A stretch of 64,000 bases of DNA from contig CAMLLU010000001.1 of the NCBI GenBank assembly GCA_946480925.1, positions 124,001-188,000 of the forward strand. The letters run 5' to 3'. The position numbers were made by a program, and so were the translations under genes. A model generated the notes under the pieces. That model did no database searches and was not told the DNA's origin. It was given only the letters and a program-made list of their open reading frames with translations. Position 1 is the stretch's first letter. Each line of letters starts with the position of its first letter. Below, piece after piece: positions 32,496 to 40,680 of this stretch. The DNA is from an uncultured Rivibacter sp. GTDB lineage: Bacteria > Pseudomonadota > Gammaproteobacteria > Burkholderiales > Burkholderiaceae.

Positions 32496-32625
32496 GTCCA
32501 CCCCCGTAGCGCCTTCGGCGCTTCCCCTCAAGGGGGCGACGCTGGCGGACCGGCAGAGCCGGATCCACGGCGTCCGTGCGGATCGCCGCAGGGTCGCTTG
32601 GCGACCTGCGGCTCCGCGTGAGAAG
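32496..32625 (+). repeat. Long gene-end repeat, copy 1
   Basis: It begins directly after the kinase stop with GTCCACCCCCGTAGC. A hairpin AGCGCC/GGCGCT follows, then CCCCTCAAGGGGGCG, then GACGCTGGCGGACCGGC with GCCGGATCC as its inverse, and finally GTCGC/GCGAC. About 115 bases align with the copy at 36055. Between this and the narK stop (32647) nothing else is seen. Confidence 0.8.
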
Positions 32626-32646
32626 AGGGGGGGCTTCATTGCGTGT

Positions 32647-33912
32647 TCAGGCGCCGCGTTGCAGGGTGCGTGCGGAGGCGTCCTGGGGTGCGCCATGTGG
32701 CACGGTGCGAGCACGGCCACCCTTCTCGGCCCAGGTGCGCGTCCAGCGGATCTGCATTACCCGCATCATCAGCAGCACGGCCACGGCCAGTACTGCGAAG
32801 AACACGAAGCCCCAGGCGTAGCTGCCGGTGTATTGCTTCGACAGGCCCATCGCGTTGGGCACGAGGCCGCCGCCCAGCGCGCCGACCTCACCGATCATGG
32901 AGCCGGCCACCGCCGTGGTGAGCGGCCAGCGCAGCGGCACCAGCTGGAAGAGGGCACCGTTGCCCGCGCCCAGCGCCGAGAAGCACACCATGAAGAGCAG
33001 CGTGGTGGCGACGAGCGAGGCGGAGGCGAAGCCGCACAGCACCAGCGTCACGGCCACGATCAGCAGCACCGCGGTGAGCGTGTTGATGCCGCCCAGCCGG
33101 TCGGAGATCCAGCCGCCGAACACGCGCACGGCCGCGCCCATGAAGGCGGCCAGCATGGTGAGTTGGCCCGCCTGCACCTTGCTGACGCCGAACTGGTCGT
33201 AGTAGTAGGTGGGCAGGAAGGTGGTGAGGCCGATGAAGCCGCCGAAGGTCACGCCGTAGATGAGGCTGAAGGCCCAGCCGTCCTTTTCGAACAGGCAGGC
33301 GATGTGTTCGCGGAAGCTGGCGTGTGCGTCGAGGTCGGGCGGCTCCTTGGCGAACACGATCATCACCAGCATGGGCAGCAGGATGGCCGCGGCCGCGAAG
33401 CCGTAGACCGTCTGCCAGCCGAAGGCCTGTGCCAGCGGGGGCGCCACCAGCACCGAGACCGCCGTGCCTACGTTGCCCGCGCCCACCAGACCCATGGCCA
33501 GGCCCTTGTGGCGCGGCGGGAACCAGCCCGAGCCCAGCGACAGCGCCACGCCAAAGCTCGCCCCCGCAATGCCCAGCAGCACGCCCATGGCCAGCAGGTC
33601 GTTGAAGCTCTTGACCATGAAGAAGCCGTACAGCATGGCCACGGCGATCAGCGTCATCTCGACCAGCGTGGCGTTCTTGCGGCCGATGTATTGCGCGAGC
33701 ACGCCCAGCGGGAAGCGCATCAGCGCCCCGGCGATGATGGGGATCGACAGCATCAGCCCCTTCTGCGCGGGCGTGAGCTGGTAGGCCTCGGTGATGAACG
33801 GCGCCATGGCACCGTTGAGCACCCAGATGCAGCACGAGAACGCGAAGTACAGGAACGCCGAGAACAGGGTCGGCGCGTGGCCTGAGCGGAGAAAACTTCT
33901 GAAGCCGGACAT
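32647..33912 (-). CDS. narK: Nitrate/nitrite transporter, NarK/NasA-type MFS
   Basis: This 421-residue MFS transporter has 12 membrane segments. It carries the two Gly-rich nitrate signature motifs, GLVGAGNVGTAVSVL (about residues 120-134) and ALGAGNGALFQLVP (about 315-328). FPLGVLAQYIGRKNATLVEM fits the loop after helix 2. It imports nitrate for the nearby reductases. The start at ATG 33912 (MSGFRSFLRSGHAPTLF) matches relatives; ATG 33927, adding MASPH, is possible. The gene has its own sigma-54-like promoter and an unusually long leader of about 130 bases with stacked hairpins, described separately. It is divergent from the ANTAR regulator gene and convergent with the kinase gene. Confidence 0.93.
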   Translation of the reverse strand: MSGFRSFLRSGHAPTLFSAFLYFAFSCCIWVLNGAMAPFITEAYQLTPAQKGLMLSIPIIAGALMRFPLGVLAQYIGRKNATLVEMTLIAVAMLYGFFMVKSFNDLLAMGVLLGIAGASFGVALSLGSGWFPPRHKGLAMGLVGAGNVGTAVSVLVAPPLAQAFGWQTVYGFAAAAILLPMLVMIVFAKEPPDLDAHASFREHIACLFEKDGWAFSLIYGVTFGGFIGLTTFLPTYYYDQFGVSKVQAGQLTMLAAFMGAAVRVFGGWISDRLGGINTLTAVLLIVAVTLVLCGFASASLVATTLLFMVCFSALGAGNGALFQLVPLRWPLTTAVAGSMIGEVGALGGGLVPNAMGLSKQYTGSYAWGFVFFAVLAVAVLLMMRVMQIRWTRTWAEKGGRARTVPHGAPQDASARTLQRGA

Positions 33913-33929
33913 GTGTGGGCTCGCCATGG

Positions 33930-34043
33930 GGTTTGCCCCGCACCAGGAGGTGGCGGGACTTATCTGCACATGGCTGCGCACGACGGTGTGCGCATGACCG
34001 GCGGTGCTGTTGCACGGTCCGGGTGCAACGTCACACCCGAGTG
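33930..34043 (-). ncRNA. Structured narK leader, candidate ANTAR target RNA
   Basis: On the minus strand the leader begins with a hairpin CGGGTG/CACCCG (34039-34034 with 34025-34020). A smaller GACCG/CGGTC structure follows, then a perfect 7-bp hairpin TGCGCAC/GTGCGCA (33994-33975) with six-base loop ACCGTC. Loops of six with A at position 1 and G at position 4 are what ANTAR proteins bind, usually in pairs; the first hairpin has a six-base loop (GACGTT) only if a U-G pair closes it. A GC-rich hairpin around CCCGC/GCGGG near 33957-33936 follows but has no T-run. The ANTAR regulator is encoded next door. Confidence 0.6.
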
Positions 34044-34054
34044 CCTTGTGCATC

Positions 34055-34070
34055 GCAACAACCATGCCAG
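34055..34070 (-). promoter_or_regulatory. Sigma-54-like promoter of narK
   Basis: Minus strand CTGGCATG, then TTGC with correct spacing (GG and GC 12 apart). The predicted start near 34043 is exactly before the first leader hairpin. One consensus base differs (T for C after TGGCA). Confidence 0.65.
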
Positions 34071-34162
34071 TCGGTCTCGCTGCAGGTCGCGGTCTTGCTC
34101 TATGCTTGCCGGCCCTCGGCCGTGCAGGCGGCCGTTTCCCTCTGCAGAAAGGCCGCCGTTCC

Positions 34163-35437
34163 GTGACTTCCGTTCTTGTCGCCCAGGACCTCGCCCCCGG
34201 CTCCCCCGTGTTGGCCGACGACCTCGCGGCCGCGGGATTTCACGTCCTTGGTGCCACCGGTTGCGACAACCTGGTGCGCGACACGCTGCGAAGCAACCCC
34301 GACGTGCTGGTGTGCTGGCAGCCCCGGCCGGCAGAGACTTTTTTCACGGCGCTCAGCACGCTGCAGGCCAACGCGGCGCTGCCGGTGGTGGTGTTCACCA
34401 GCGACCCCGAGGTCGAAGCCATGGAGAGGGCGCTGGCCGCGGGGGTGCAGTGCTGGGAAGTGCAGGGCTACCTGCCGCAGCGCCTGCGCGCGGTGGTGCA
34501 GCTGGCGCAGGCGCGCTTCAAGCACGAGCGTGCGCAGCGCGAGGCGATGGCCGAACTCAGCAGCCGCTTCGAAGAGCGCAAGCTCGTCGACCGCGCCAAG
34601 GGCATCCTGATGCGCTCGCAGCAGCTGTCCGAGGAAGAGGCCTTTCGCCTGCTGCGCAGCGCCTCGATGCACGGCAACCAGCGTGTGGGCCAGGTCTCGC
34701 AGCAGATCATCGACATGGCGCGTTATGCCGATGCGATCAACCGCGCCGGCCAGTTGCGCATGCTCTCGCAGCGGCTGGTGAAGCTCTACGCACTGGGCTG
34801 CGCAGGCACCGATGCGGCGGCCACGCGGGCGCTGCTGGTGCAGTCCGTCGAGCGTGTGGACGACAACCTGGCGGTGCTGGCCAAGCTGCTGTCGCGCCCG
34901 ACCTTCGGCGACCTGCTCGATGCCGCGATGGCGCCGTGGACCGAACTGCGTGCCAAGCTGTCGGCGCCTGCCGACGTGGCCGGTCTGCAGGCGCTGGACG
35001 CCTTGGCCGAGCGCTTGTTGACGCAGGCCGAGCGGCTGACCACCGCACTCGAATCGTGCGGCCTGGCCAGCACCTTGCACGTGATCAACGTCTCAGGCCG
35101 CCAGCGCATGCTGTCGCAGCGGCTGGCCAAGCAGGCGCTGCTGTCGCATCTGCTGCAGGGCGATGCCGCCCGGGGCGCCGAGGCCGAGGTCAAGCACATC
35201 GTGAGCGAGTTCGACCAGGCGCTGCAGTACCTGGGCGGCGTGCCGCTGTCCACGCGCGACATCCGCGAAGGCCTGGCCACGGCGGCACGCACCTGGAGCG
35301 CCATGCTGGCGGCCGTGAAGCGCGTGCATGAAGCCGACGGCCGCCTGGCGCTGGCCGGCAGCAGCGAAGCGCTGCTCGAGCTGTTCGATCGGCTCACCGG
35401 CCAGTACGAGCACGGCATGCAGGGCTTGATCGGCTGA
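34163..35437 (+). CDS. ANTAR-domain regulator fused to two NarX-like sensor motifs
   Basis: This 424-residue cytoplasmic protein has three parts. Residues 1-120 resemble a response-regulator receiver, as in NasT, but the phosphorylated Asp is missing (NPDVLVCWQPRPA has Cys-Trp there). Residues 128-184 are an ANTAR RNA-binding domain (RKLVDRAKGILMRSQQLSEE). The rest is helical with two copies of the PilJ/NarX-type motif: NRAGQLRMLSQRLVK (193-207) and NVSGRQRMLSQRLAK (309-323). ANTAR proteins such as NasR and NasT let transcription pass a leader terminator when nitrate is present. Here the sensor parts follow the ANTAR domain, unlike NasR. The start is probably GTG 34163; no family sequence precedes it. 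It is divergent from narK, whose leader holds a candidate target. Confidence 0.88.
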   Translation: MTSVLVAQDLAPGSPVLADDLAAAGFHVLGATGCDNLVRDTLRSNPDVLVCWQPRPAETFFTALSTLQANAALPVVVFTSDPEVEAMERALAAGVQCWEVQGYLPQRLRAVVQLAQARFKHERAQREAMAELSSRFEERKLVDRAKGILMRSQQLSEEEAFRLLRSASMHGNQRVGQVSQQIIDMARYADAINRAGQLRMLSQRLVKLYALGCAGTDAAATRALLVQSVERVDDNLAVLAKLLSRPTFGDLLDAAMAPWTELRAKLSAPADVAGLQALDALAERLLTQAERLTTALESCGLASTLHVINVSGRQRMLSQRLAKQALLSHLLQGDAARGAEAEVKHIVSEFDQALQYLGGVPLSTRDIREGLATAARTWSAMLAAVKRVHEADGRLALAGSSEALLELFDRLTGQYEHGMQGLIG

Positions 35438-35577
35438 CGGGCGGCCAGGCTGCACGCCGCATCGCGGCCTGTAGTGCCGCCGGGCGCGCCTTGGGGCTAG
35501 GAAAAACCCGCAGCAATGCCCCATATAGGCCCGGGCAATTGGACTCGCCCCGTTGCACAGGAGTAGTGTCCTTTCCG

Positions 35578-35596
35578 CATCCCGCGTCACGGGATG
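35578..35596 (+). promoter_or_regulatory. Hairpin in the rubrerythrin leader
   Basis: CATCCCG (35578-35584) and CGGGATG (35590-35596) form a 7-bp stem with a five-base loop, 36 bases before the rubrerythrin start. The remaining gap from 35438 contains no gene that I can see. Confidence 0.35.
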
Positions 35597-35631
35597 GGCT
35601 GTTCCCTGTTCCCCCACGTCAGGAGATCGTT

Positions 35632-36054
35632 ATGCAGCTCAAGGGCTCGAAGACCGAACAGAACCTGAAGGACGCATTTGCGGGTGAATCGCAGGCCAAC
35701 CGGCGCTACCTCTACTTCGCCAACAAGGCCGACGTCGAAGGGCAGAACGATGTGGCGGCGCTGTTCCGCTCCACCGCCGAAGGTGAAACCGGCCACGCGC
35801 ACGGCCACCTGGAATTCCTGGAGCACGGCTCGGGTGACCCGGCCACCGGCCTGCCCATCGGCGCCACGCGTGACAACCTGAGGGCCGCCGTGGCCGGCGA
35901 AACGCACGAGTACACCGACATGTACCCGGGCATGGCTCGTCAGGCTCGCGAAGAAGGCTTCGAGGAGATCGCCGACTGGTTCGAGACGCTGGCCAAGGCC
36001 GAGCGTTCGCACGCCAACCGCTACCAGAAGGCGCTGGACGCGCTGGTGGACTAG
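35632..36054 (+). CDS. Rubrerythrin family protein (no rubredoxin domain)
   Basis: This 140-residue di-iron four-helix-bundle protein has the iron ligands in AFAGESQANRRY, EGETGHAHGHLEFLE, AVAGETHEYTDMYPGM and LAKAERSHANRYQKAL, the two ExxH-type pairs plus extra Glu residues. The C-terminal rubredoxin domain with CxxC pairs found in classic rubrerythrin is absent, as in sulerythrin-like proteins. Such proteins reduce hydrogen peroxide and need an outside electron donor. A strong AGGAG site lies nine bases before ATG 35632. It is followed by a repeat and then by an Fe-S protein and DUF3501, a grouping seen in other proteobacteria. Confidence 0.93.
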   Translation: MQLKGSKTEQNLKDAFAGESQANRRYLYFANKADVEGQNDVAALFRSTAEGETGHAHGHLEFLEHGSGDPATGLPIGATRDNLRAAVAGETHEYTDMYPGMARQAREEGFEEIADWFETLAKAERSHANRYQKALDALVD

Positions 36055-36178
36055 GTCCACCCCCGTAGCAGCTGACGCTGCTCCCCTCAAGGGGGCGACG
36101 CTGGCGGACCGGCGGAGCCGGATCCGCGGCGTCTGCTCTGATCGCCGCAGGCCGCCTTGGCGGCCTCGGCTCCTGGTT
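36055..36178 (+). repeat. Long gene-end repeat, copy 2
   Basis: It begins directly after the rubrerythrin stop with GTCCACCCCCGTAGC, aligned to 32496. The first hairpin is AGCAGC/GCTGCT here against AGCGCC/GGCGCT in the other copy, and the last is GGCCGCC/GGCGGCC against GTCGC/GCGAC, so paired bases have changed together. CCCCTCAAGGGGGCG is identical. It fills the gap up to the ribosome binding site of the next gene. Confidence 0.8.
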
Positions 36179-36192
36179 GGCGGAGGCTTCTG

Positions 36193-37557
36193 GTGAGCCA
36201 TCGTGAGGGAAATCTTGAGGCGCCCACCCGGCACGCGGTGGACTGGAAGCATGCCGACTACTACGACGAGGAGAAGTGCTTCCACGAGCTGGAGCGCATC
36301 TTCGACATCTGCCACGGCTGCAGGCGCTGCGTGAGTCTGTGCCATTCGTTCCCGACGTTGTTCGACCTGGTGGACGAAGGCAAGACCGGCGAGGTCGATG
36401 GCGTGGCCCGCACGGACTACTGGAAGGTGGTGGACCAGTGCTACCTGTGCGACCTGTGCTACATGACCAAGTGCCCCTACGTGCCGCCGCACCAATGGAA
36501 CCTGGACTTCCCGCACGCCATGCTGCGGGCCAAGGCCATCAAATTCAGGAAGGGCGAGGTCAAGGCGGGTGACCGGTTCCTGGCGTCGACCGACGTGCAT
36601 GGCCAGTTCGCCGGCATTCCGGTGGTGGTGCAGGTGGTCAACGCCGTCAACAAGACCAGCTTCGCCCGCAACGCGATGGAGTCGCAGCTGGGCGTGGACA
36701 AGAAGGCCTGGATGCCCGAGCTGGCCAGCAGGCGCTTTCGCTGGAGCGCGAAGAAGAGCGGCAGCGAAGAGGTAAAGGAAGGCGAGCGCACACCCGGCAA
36801 GGTGGCCATCTTTTCCACCTGCTACGTCAACTACAACGAGCCCGGCATCGGCTTCGACCTGCTGAAGATCCTGGAGCACAACGCCATTCCCTACGTCATC
36901 CTCGAAAAGGAGAAGTGCTGCGGCATGCCAAAGTTCGAACTGGGTGATCTCGAGTCGGTTGAGAAGCACAAGAACGCCAACATCCCGGTGCTGGCGAAAT
37001 ACGCGAAGGACGGTTACGCCATCCTGTCGGCCGTGCCCTCGTGCACGCTGATGTTCAAGCAGGAGCTGCCGCTGCTGTTTCCTCAGGAAGAGGACGTGCA
37101 GCTCGTGAAGGAGGCGATGTGGGACCCGTTCGAATACCTCGTGGCGCGCCACAAGGACGGGCTGCTGAAGACAGACTTTTCGCAAGACCTCGGCCAGGTG
37201 AGCTACCACATCCCTTGCCACGGCCGCGTGCAGAACATCGGCCGCAAGACTGAAGAGATGCTCAAGCTTGTCGGCCAGCACGTCACGCTGACACTCAACA
37301 CGGTGGAGCGCTGCTCCGGCCATGCCGGTACCTACGGCGTGAAAAAGCCGTATCACGACATCGCCATGAAGATCGGCAAGCCGGTGTTCAAGGCCATGGG
37401 GAAGACGAACGCCGAAGGCAAGGGGCCGGACGTCATCAGCTCCGACTGTGCGCTGGCCGGGCACCACATCGCGCAGGGCATGGCCGAGAACGGTCTGCCC
37501 GCCGCCGCTTTGCAACACCCGCTGACGCTCGTGCGTCGCGCCTACGGATTGACCTGA
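36193..37557 (+). CDS. Heterodisulfide-reductase-like (HdrD/GlpC-type) Fe-S protein
   Basis: This 454-residue protein has two [4Fe-4S] ferredoxin motifs, CHGCRRCVSLCHSFP (about residues 40-54) and CYLCDLCYMTKCPYVPP (about 84-100). Two CCG-type domains follow: CCGMPKFELGD near 246 and the region HIPCHGRVQNIG to ERCSGHAGTYG near 340-380. Such domains hold unusual [4Fe-4S] clusters in heterodisulfide reductases and GlpC-like electron carriers. The start is GTG 36193 with GGAGG seven bases before; an open frame runs back into the repeat but has no support. It lies between rubrerythrin and DUF3501 and could pass electrons to rubrerythrin; this is inference. DUF3501 starts 12 bases after it. Confidence 0.9.
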   Translation: MSHREGNLEAPTRHAVDWKHADYYDEEKCFHELERIFDICHGCRRCVSLCHSFPTLFDLVDEGKTGEVDGVARTDYWKVVDQCYLCDLCYMTKCPYVPPHQWNLDFPHAMLRAKAIKFRKGEVKAGDRFLASTDVHGQFAGIPVVVQVVNAVNKTSFARNAMESQLGVDKKAWMPELASRRFRWSAKKSGSEEVKEGERTPGKVAIFSTCYVNYNEPGIGFDLLKILEHNAIPYVILEKEKCCGMPKFELGDLESVEKHKNANIPVLAKYAKDGYAILSAVPSCTLMFKQELPLLFPQEEDVQLVKEAMWDPFEYLVARHKDGLLKTDFSQDLGQVSYHIPCHGRVQNIGRKTEEMLKLVGQHVTLTLNTVERCSGHAGTYGVKKPYHDIAMKIGKPVFKAMGKTNAEGKGPDVISSDCALAGHHIAQGMAENGLPAAALQHPLTLVRRAYGLT

Positions 37558-37569
37558 GGGCACCTCCAG

Positions 37570-38148
37570 ATGGCAATCACCCGCGACAGCCTGCTGACCC
37601 TCGAAGCCTATGCCCGCGCGCGCAAGGACATGAAGGCGAGCGTGATCCCGCATCGGCGCCTGCGCAGCGTGCACCTGGGCGAGCACATGACGGTGCAGTT
37701 CGAGGACGAGACCACCATCCGCTACCAGATCCAGGAGATGCTGCGGGTCGAGAAGATCTTCGAGGAAGAGGGTATCCAGCAGGAGGTAGACGCCTACAAC
37801 CCGCTGGTGCCCGACGGAAGCAACTGGAAGGCGACGCTGCTGCTCGAGTACCCCGACGTGCACGAACGCAGGCGCGAGCTGGGCCGCCTGATCGGCGTGG
37901 AAGACCGCATGTTCGTCGAGGTGGAGGGGCGGTCGCGGGTCTATGCGATCGCCGACGAAGATCTCGACCGCGAGAACGCCGAGAAAACCTCGTCCGTGCA
38001 CTTCCTGCGCTTCGAATTCCCTCCGGCACTGGCGGCGGCCATTCGCGCCGGTGCGGCCGTCAAGTTGGGGTGCGACCACAGCAACTATCCGGTGCACGTG
38101 AGCATCGCGCCCGACACGCTGGCCAGCCTGGCCGGCGACCTGCGCTAG
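37570..38148 (+). CDS. DUF3501 family protein
   Basis: This 192-residue soluble protein matches DUF3501, a family of unknown function that travels with rubrerythrin and the Fe-S protein just upstream. The N-terminal ITRDSLLTLEAYARARKDMK and HLGEHMTVQFEDETTIRYQI are typical. No Cys cluster, signal peptide or membrane segment is visible except a single Cys (KLGCDHSNYPVH) near the end. The constant neighbourhood suggests a part in peroxide detoxification or in assembling the redox partners. Translation is likely coupled to the upstream gene, which ends 12 bases before. Confidence 0.9.
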   Translation: MAITRDSLLTLEAYARARKDMKASVIPHRRLRSVHLGEHMTVQFEDETTIRYQIQEMLRVEKIFEEEGIQQEVDAYNPLVPDGSNWKATLLLEYPDVHERRRELGRLIGVEDRMFVEVEGRSRVYAIADEDLDRENAEKTSSVHFLRFEFPPALAAAIRAGAAVKLGCDHSNYPVHVSIAPDTLASLAGDLR

Positions 38149-38351
38149 CCAGCCGCTGCACGCCGCCAAACGCCACCGCGTGGTGCTGCAAGTTCCCCGG
38201 CTTGCCCCATTGATCACGGGATACAAGGCTGACAAAGCCTGCGGCTATCATCGGCCGTTACAACCTCTGCCGGATCCGGAAAAGTCTTCCGACGCGGCAA
38301 GCAGTACCACTCAACCCCGGGGCCAAGAGCCCGAATGCCGAGGAAGCCAAC

Positions 38352-39356
38352 GTGATGACCCAGCACGACGCCCAGGGTCTGTCCCCCAACGGTGCCGCGT
38401 CTGTTCCGGGCGCCGTGGCGCTCTCCTTGTTCGATGCGCTGGGGATCGGCGTCACGCTCAAGGACGTGGCTTCTGGCTGCTACGTTCACGTCAATCGCGC
38501 TGCCGAGGGCTTGTTCGGTCGCCCGGCCGAGCAGCTCGTCGGCCACACCGATGCCGAGCTGTTCGAGGCTTCGCTGGCCGCGGCACTGCGCGCTGCCGAG
38601 CAGCAGGCGCTGAGCCTGGACGGCACCGCCACGACCGAGCACCGCCTCGACCTGGGCGCCGGCCGGCGCGACCTGCAGGCCACCCGGCGCTACTTGTTCG
38701 CTCCCGATGGCAGGCCCATGCAGCTGCTGTGTGCCTGGCTCGACAAGACCGAACAGCACCGCCGCGAGGCCCAACTGCAAGCGGCGCTCGAGCAGCTCGA
38801 GCAGCAGCAAGGCGCCAACGAAATGCTGCGCCGCGAGCTGCAGGACGAGCGCGTGCGCGACAGCACCACCGGGCTGTACCACCGCGCCCATTTCGAAGAC
38901 CAGCTTCGGCGCGAGGTCGATCTGTCTTCACGCGAGCACCGTGAATTCGCCCTGGTGTTCGTGGCGATCGACGCGCTCGACGAAACCGCACGCCAGTACG
39001 GTGCCGAAGGCCGCCAGCGTGTGCTCGAAGCCCTGGGCCGGCTGCTGCGCAGCAACACCCGGGCGATGGATGCGCCGTGCCGGCTCGAGCACGAGAACTT
39101 CGCAGTGCTGCTGTCGGGCGTCGGCCTGGCCACGGCCCATGCCCGCATGGAAGGCCTGCGTCGCCAGTGCGCCACGCAGATCGTCGCGCTGGCCGGCCAG
39201 GAGCTGCACTTCAGTGTGTCGATGGGCGTGGCAAGCTTTCCGCACACTGCCAGCACCCTCGAAGGGCTGATGGAGGCTTCGGAAGCGGCCCTTGCCGAAG
39301 CCCGCCGCCGCGGTGGCAACCGCGTGGCACTGGCAAGCATCCGGTTCGACCAGTGA
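38352..39356 (+). CDS. PAS-GGDEF domain protein with degenerate GGDEF site
   Basis: This 334-residue cytoplasmic protein has a PAS-like sensor (about 22-135, starting LSLFDALGIGVTLKDVASGC) and a short coiled coil (about 138-165). A diguanylate-cyclase domain (about 172-330) opens with DSTTGLYHRAHFEDQL. The catalytic loop that normally reads GGDEF is EHENF here (RLEHENFAVLLSG), so cyclic-di-GMP synthesis is unlikely; the domain may bind GTP or serve as a sensor. The late motif SMGVASFPH is retained. The start could also be ATG 38355. The stop lies in a repeat array. No partner EAL gene lies nearby. Confidence 0.9.
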   Translation: MMTQHDAQGLSPNGAASVPGAVALSLFDALGIGVTLKDVASGCYVHVNRAAEGLFGRPAEQLVGHTDAELFEASLAAALRAAEQQALSLDGTATTEHRLDLGAGRRDLQATRRYLFAPDGRPMQLLCAWLDKTEQHRREAQLQAALEQLEQQQGANEMLRRELQDERVRDSTTGLYHRAHFEDQLRREVDLSSREHREFALVFVAIDALDETARQYGAEGRQRVLEALGRLLRSNTRAMDAPCRLEHENFAVLLSGVGLATAHARMEGLRRQCATQIVALAGQELHFSVSMGVASFPHTASTLEGLMEASEAALAEARRRGGNRVALASIRFDQ

Positions 39357-39400
39357 CCAGTGGCTAGCACAGGTCACAGGTCACCACACGGTCACTACCC
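39347..39400. repeat. GTGACYG-type gene-end repeat, copy 3
   Basis: It lies between the convergent GGDEF and TauE genes. Left units are GACCAGTGACCAGTGG; right units are CAGGTCACAGGTCACC and CGGTCAC. The GGDEF protein's last residues (DQ) and stop codon are within the left units. Confidence 0.7.
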
Positions 39401-40203
39401 CAAGGCCTTGTAGAGCATGTAGGTCGCCAGGCCGTACAGCAGGAAGGCGAATACGCGCTTGAGCTGCCGGACGTTCATCGCATGCGCGGCCCTGGCACCC
39501 AGCGGAGCGAACAGCACGCTCGACACGGCGATGACCAGCAGCGCCGAGATCCACAGGTAGCCGAAGGCGCCGGGCAGCGGGTTGTCGATCGACCTGCCGC
39601 CCACCACATAACCCACGGTATTGGCCAGCGCGATGGGGAAGCCCAGCGCGGCACTCGTGGCCACGGCGTTGTGCATGTTGACGTTGCACCACGTCATGAA
39701 GGGCACCGAGATGAAGCCGCCGCCGGCGCCCACCAGGCCCGAGACGAACCCGATGACACCGCCCGCAGAAAGCCGCCCGGCAGTGCCCGGCAGCTGACGC
39801 GTCGGCTCGGGCTTCTTGTCGAGCAGCATCTGGGTGGCGGAAAAGCCCACGAACAACGCGAACACCAGCGCGAGCACCGTGCCCTTGAGCAGCGCGAACA
39901 CACCGGCGCCCGCGAGCAGTCCGCCGGCGACGATGCCCGGCGCCAGGGTGCGCACGATCTCCCAGCGCACCGCGCCGCGTTTGTGGTGCGCACGCACGCT
40001 GGAGATCGACGTGAACAGGATGGTCGCCATCGACGTGGCGATCGCCATCTTGACGGCCAGCGCCGACTCCACGCCGCGGTGCGACAGGATGAAGGTCATG
40101 AACGGCACCATCAGCATGCCGCCGCCGATGCCCAGGAGGCCTGCCAGGAACCCGGTGAAACAGCCGAGCAGCAGCAGCTCGGCGACCAGCTGCCATTCGA
40201 GGA

Positions 40204-40207
<4 letters not shown>
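39395..40207 (-). CDS. TauE/SafE family anion exporter
   Basis: This 270-residue membrane protein of the TauE/SafE (formerly DUF81) family has about eight helices. It opens with GCFTGFLAGLLGIGGGMLMVP and repeats the pattern as GFVSGLVGAGGGFISVPF, the two Gly-rich hallmarks of the family. Members export sulfite, sulfoacetate or other anions; here the substrate is unknown. The start is probably TTG 40207, which overlaps the EVE gene stop (TTGA) and has GGAG eight bases upstream, so the genes are coupled. No ATG fits without extending into the EVE gene. Confidence 0.88.
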
Positions 40208-40674
<467 letters not shown>

Positions 40675-40680
40675 CGCTGT

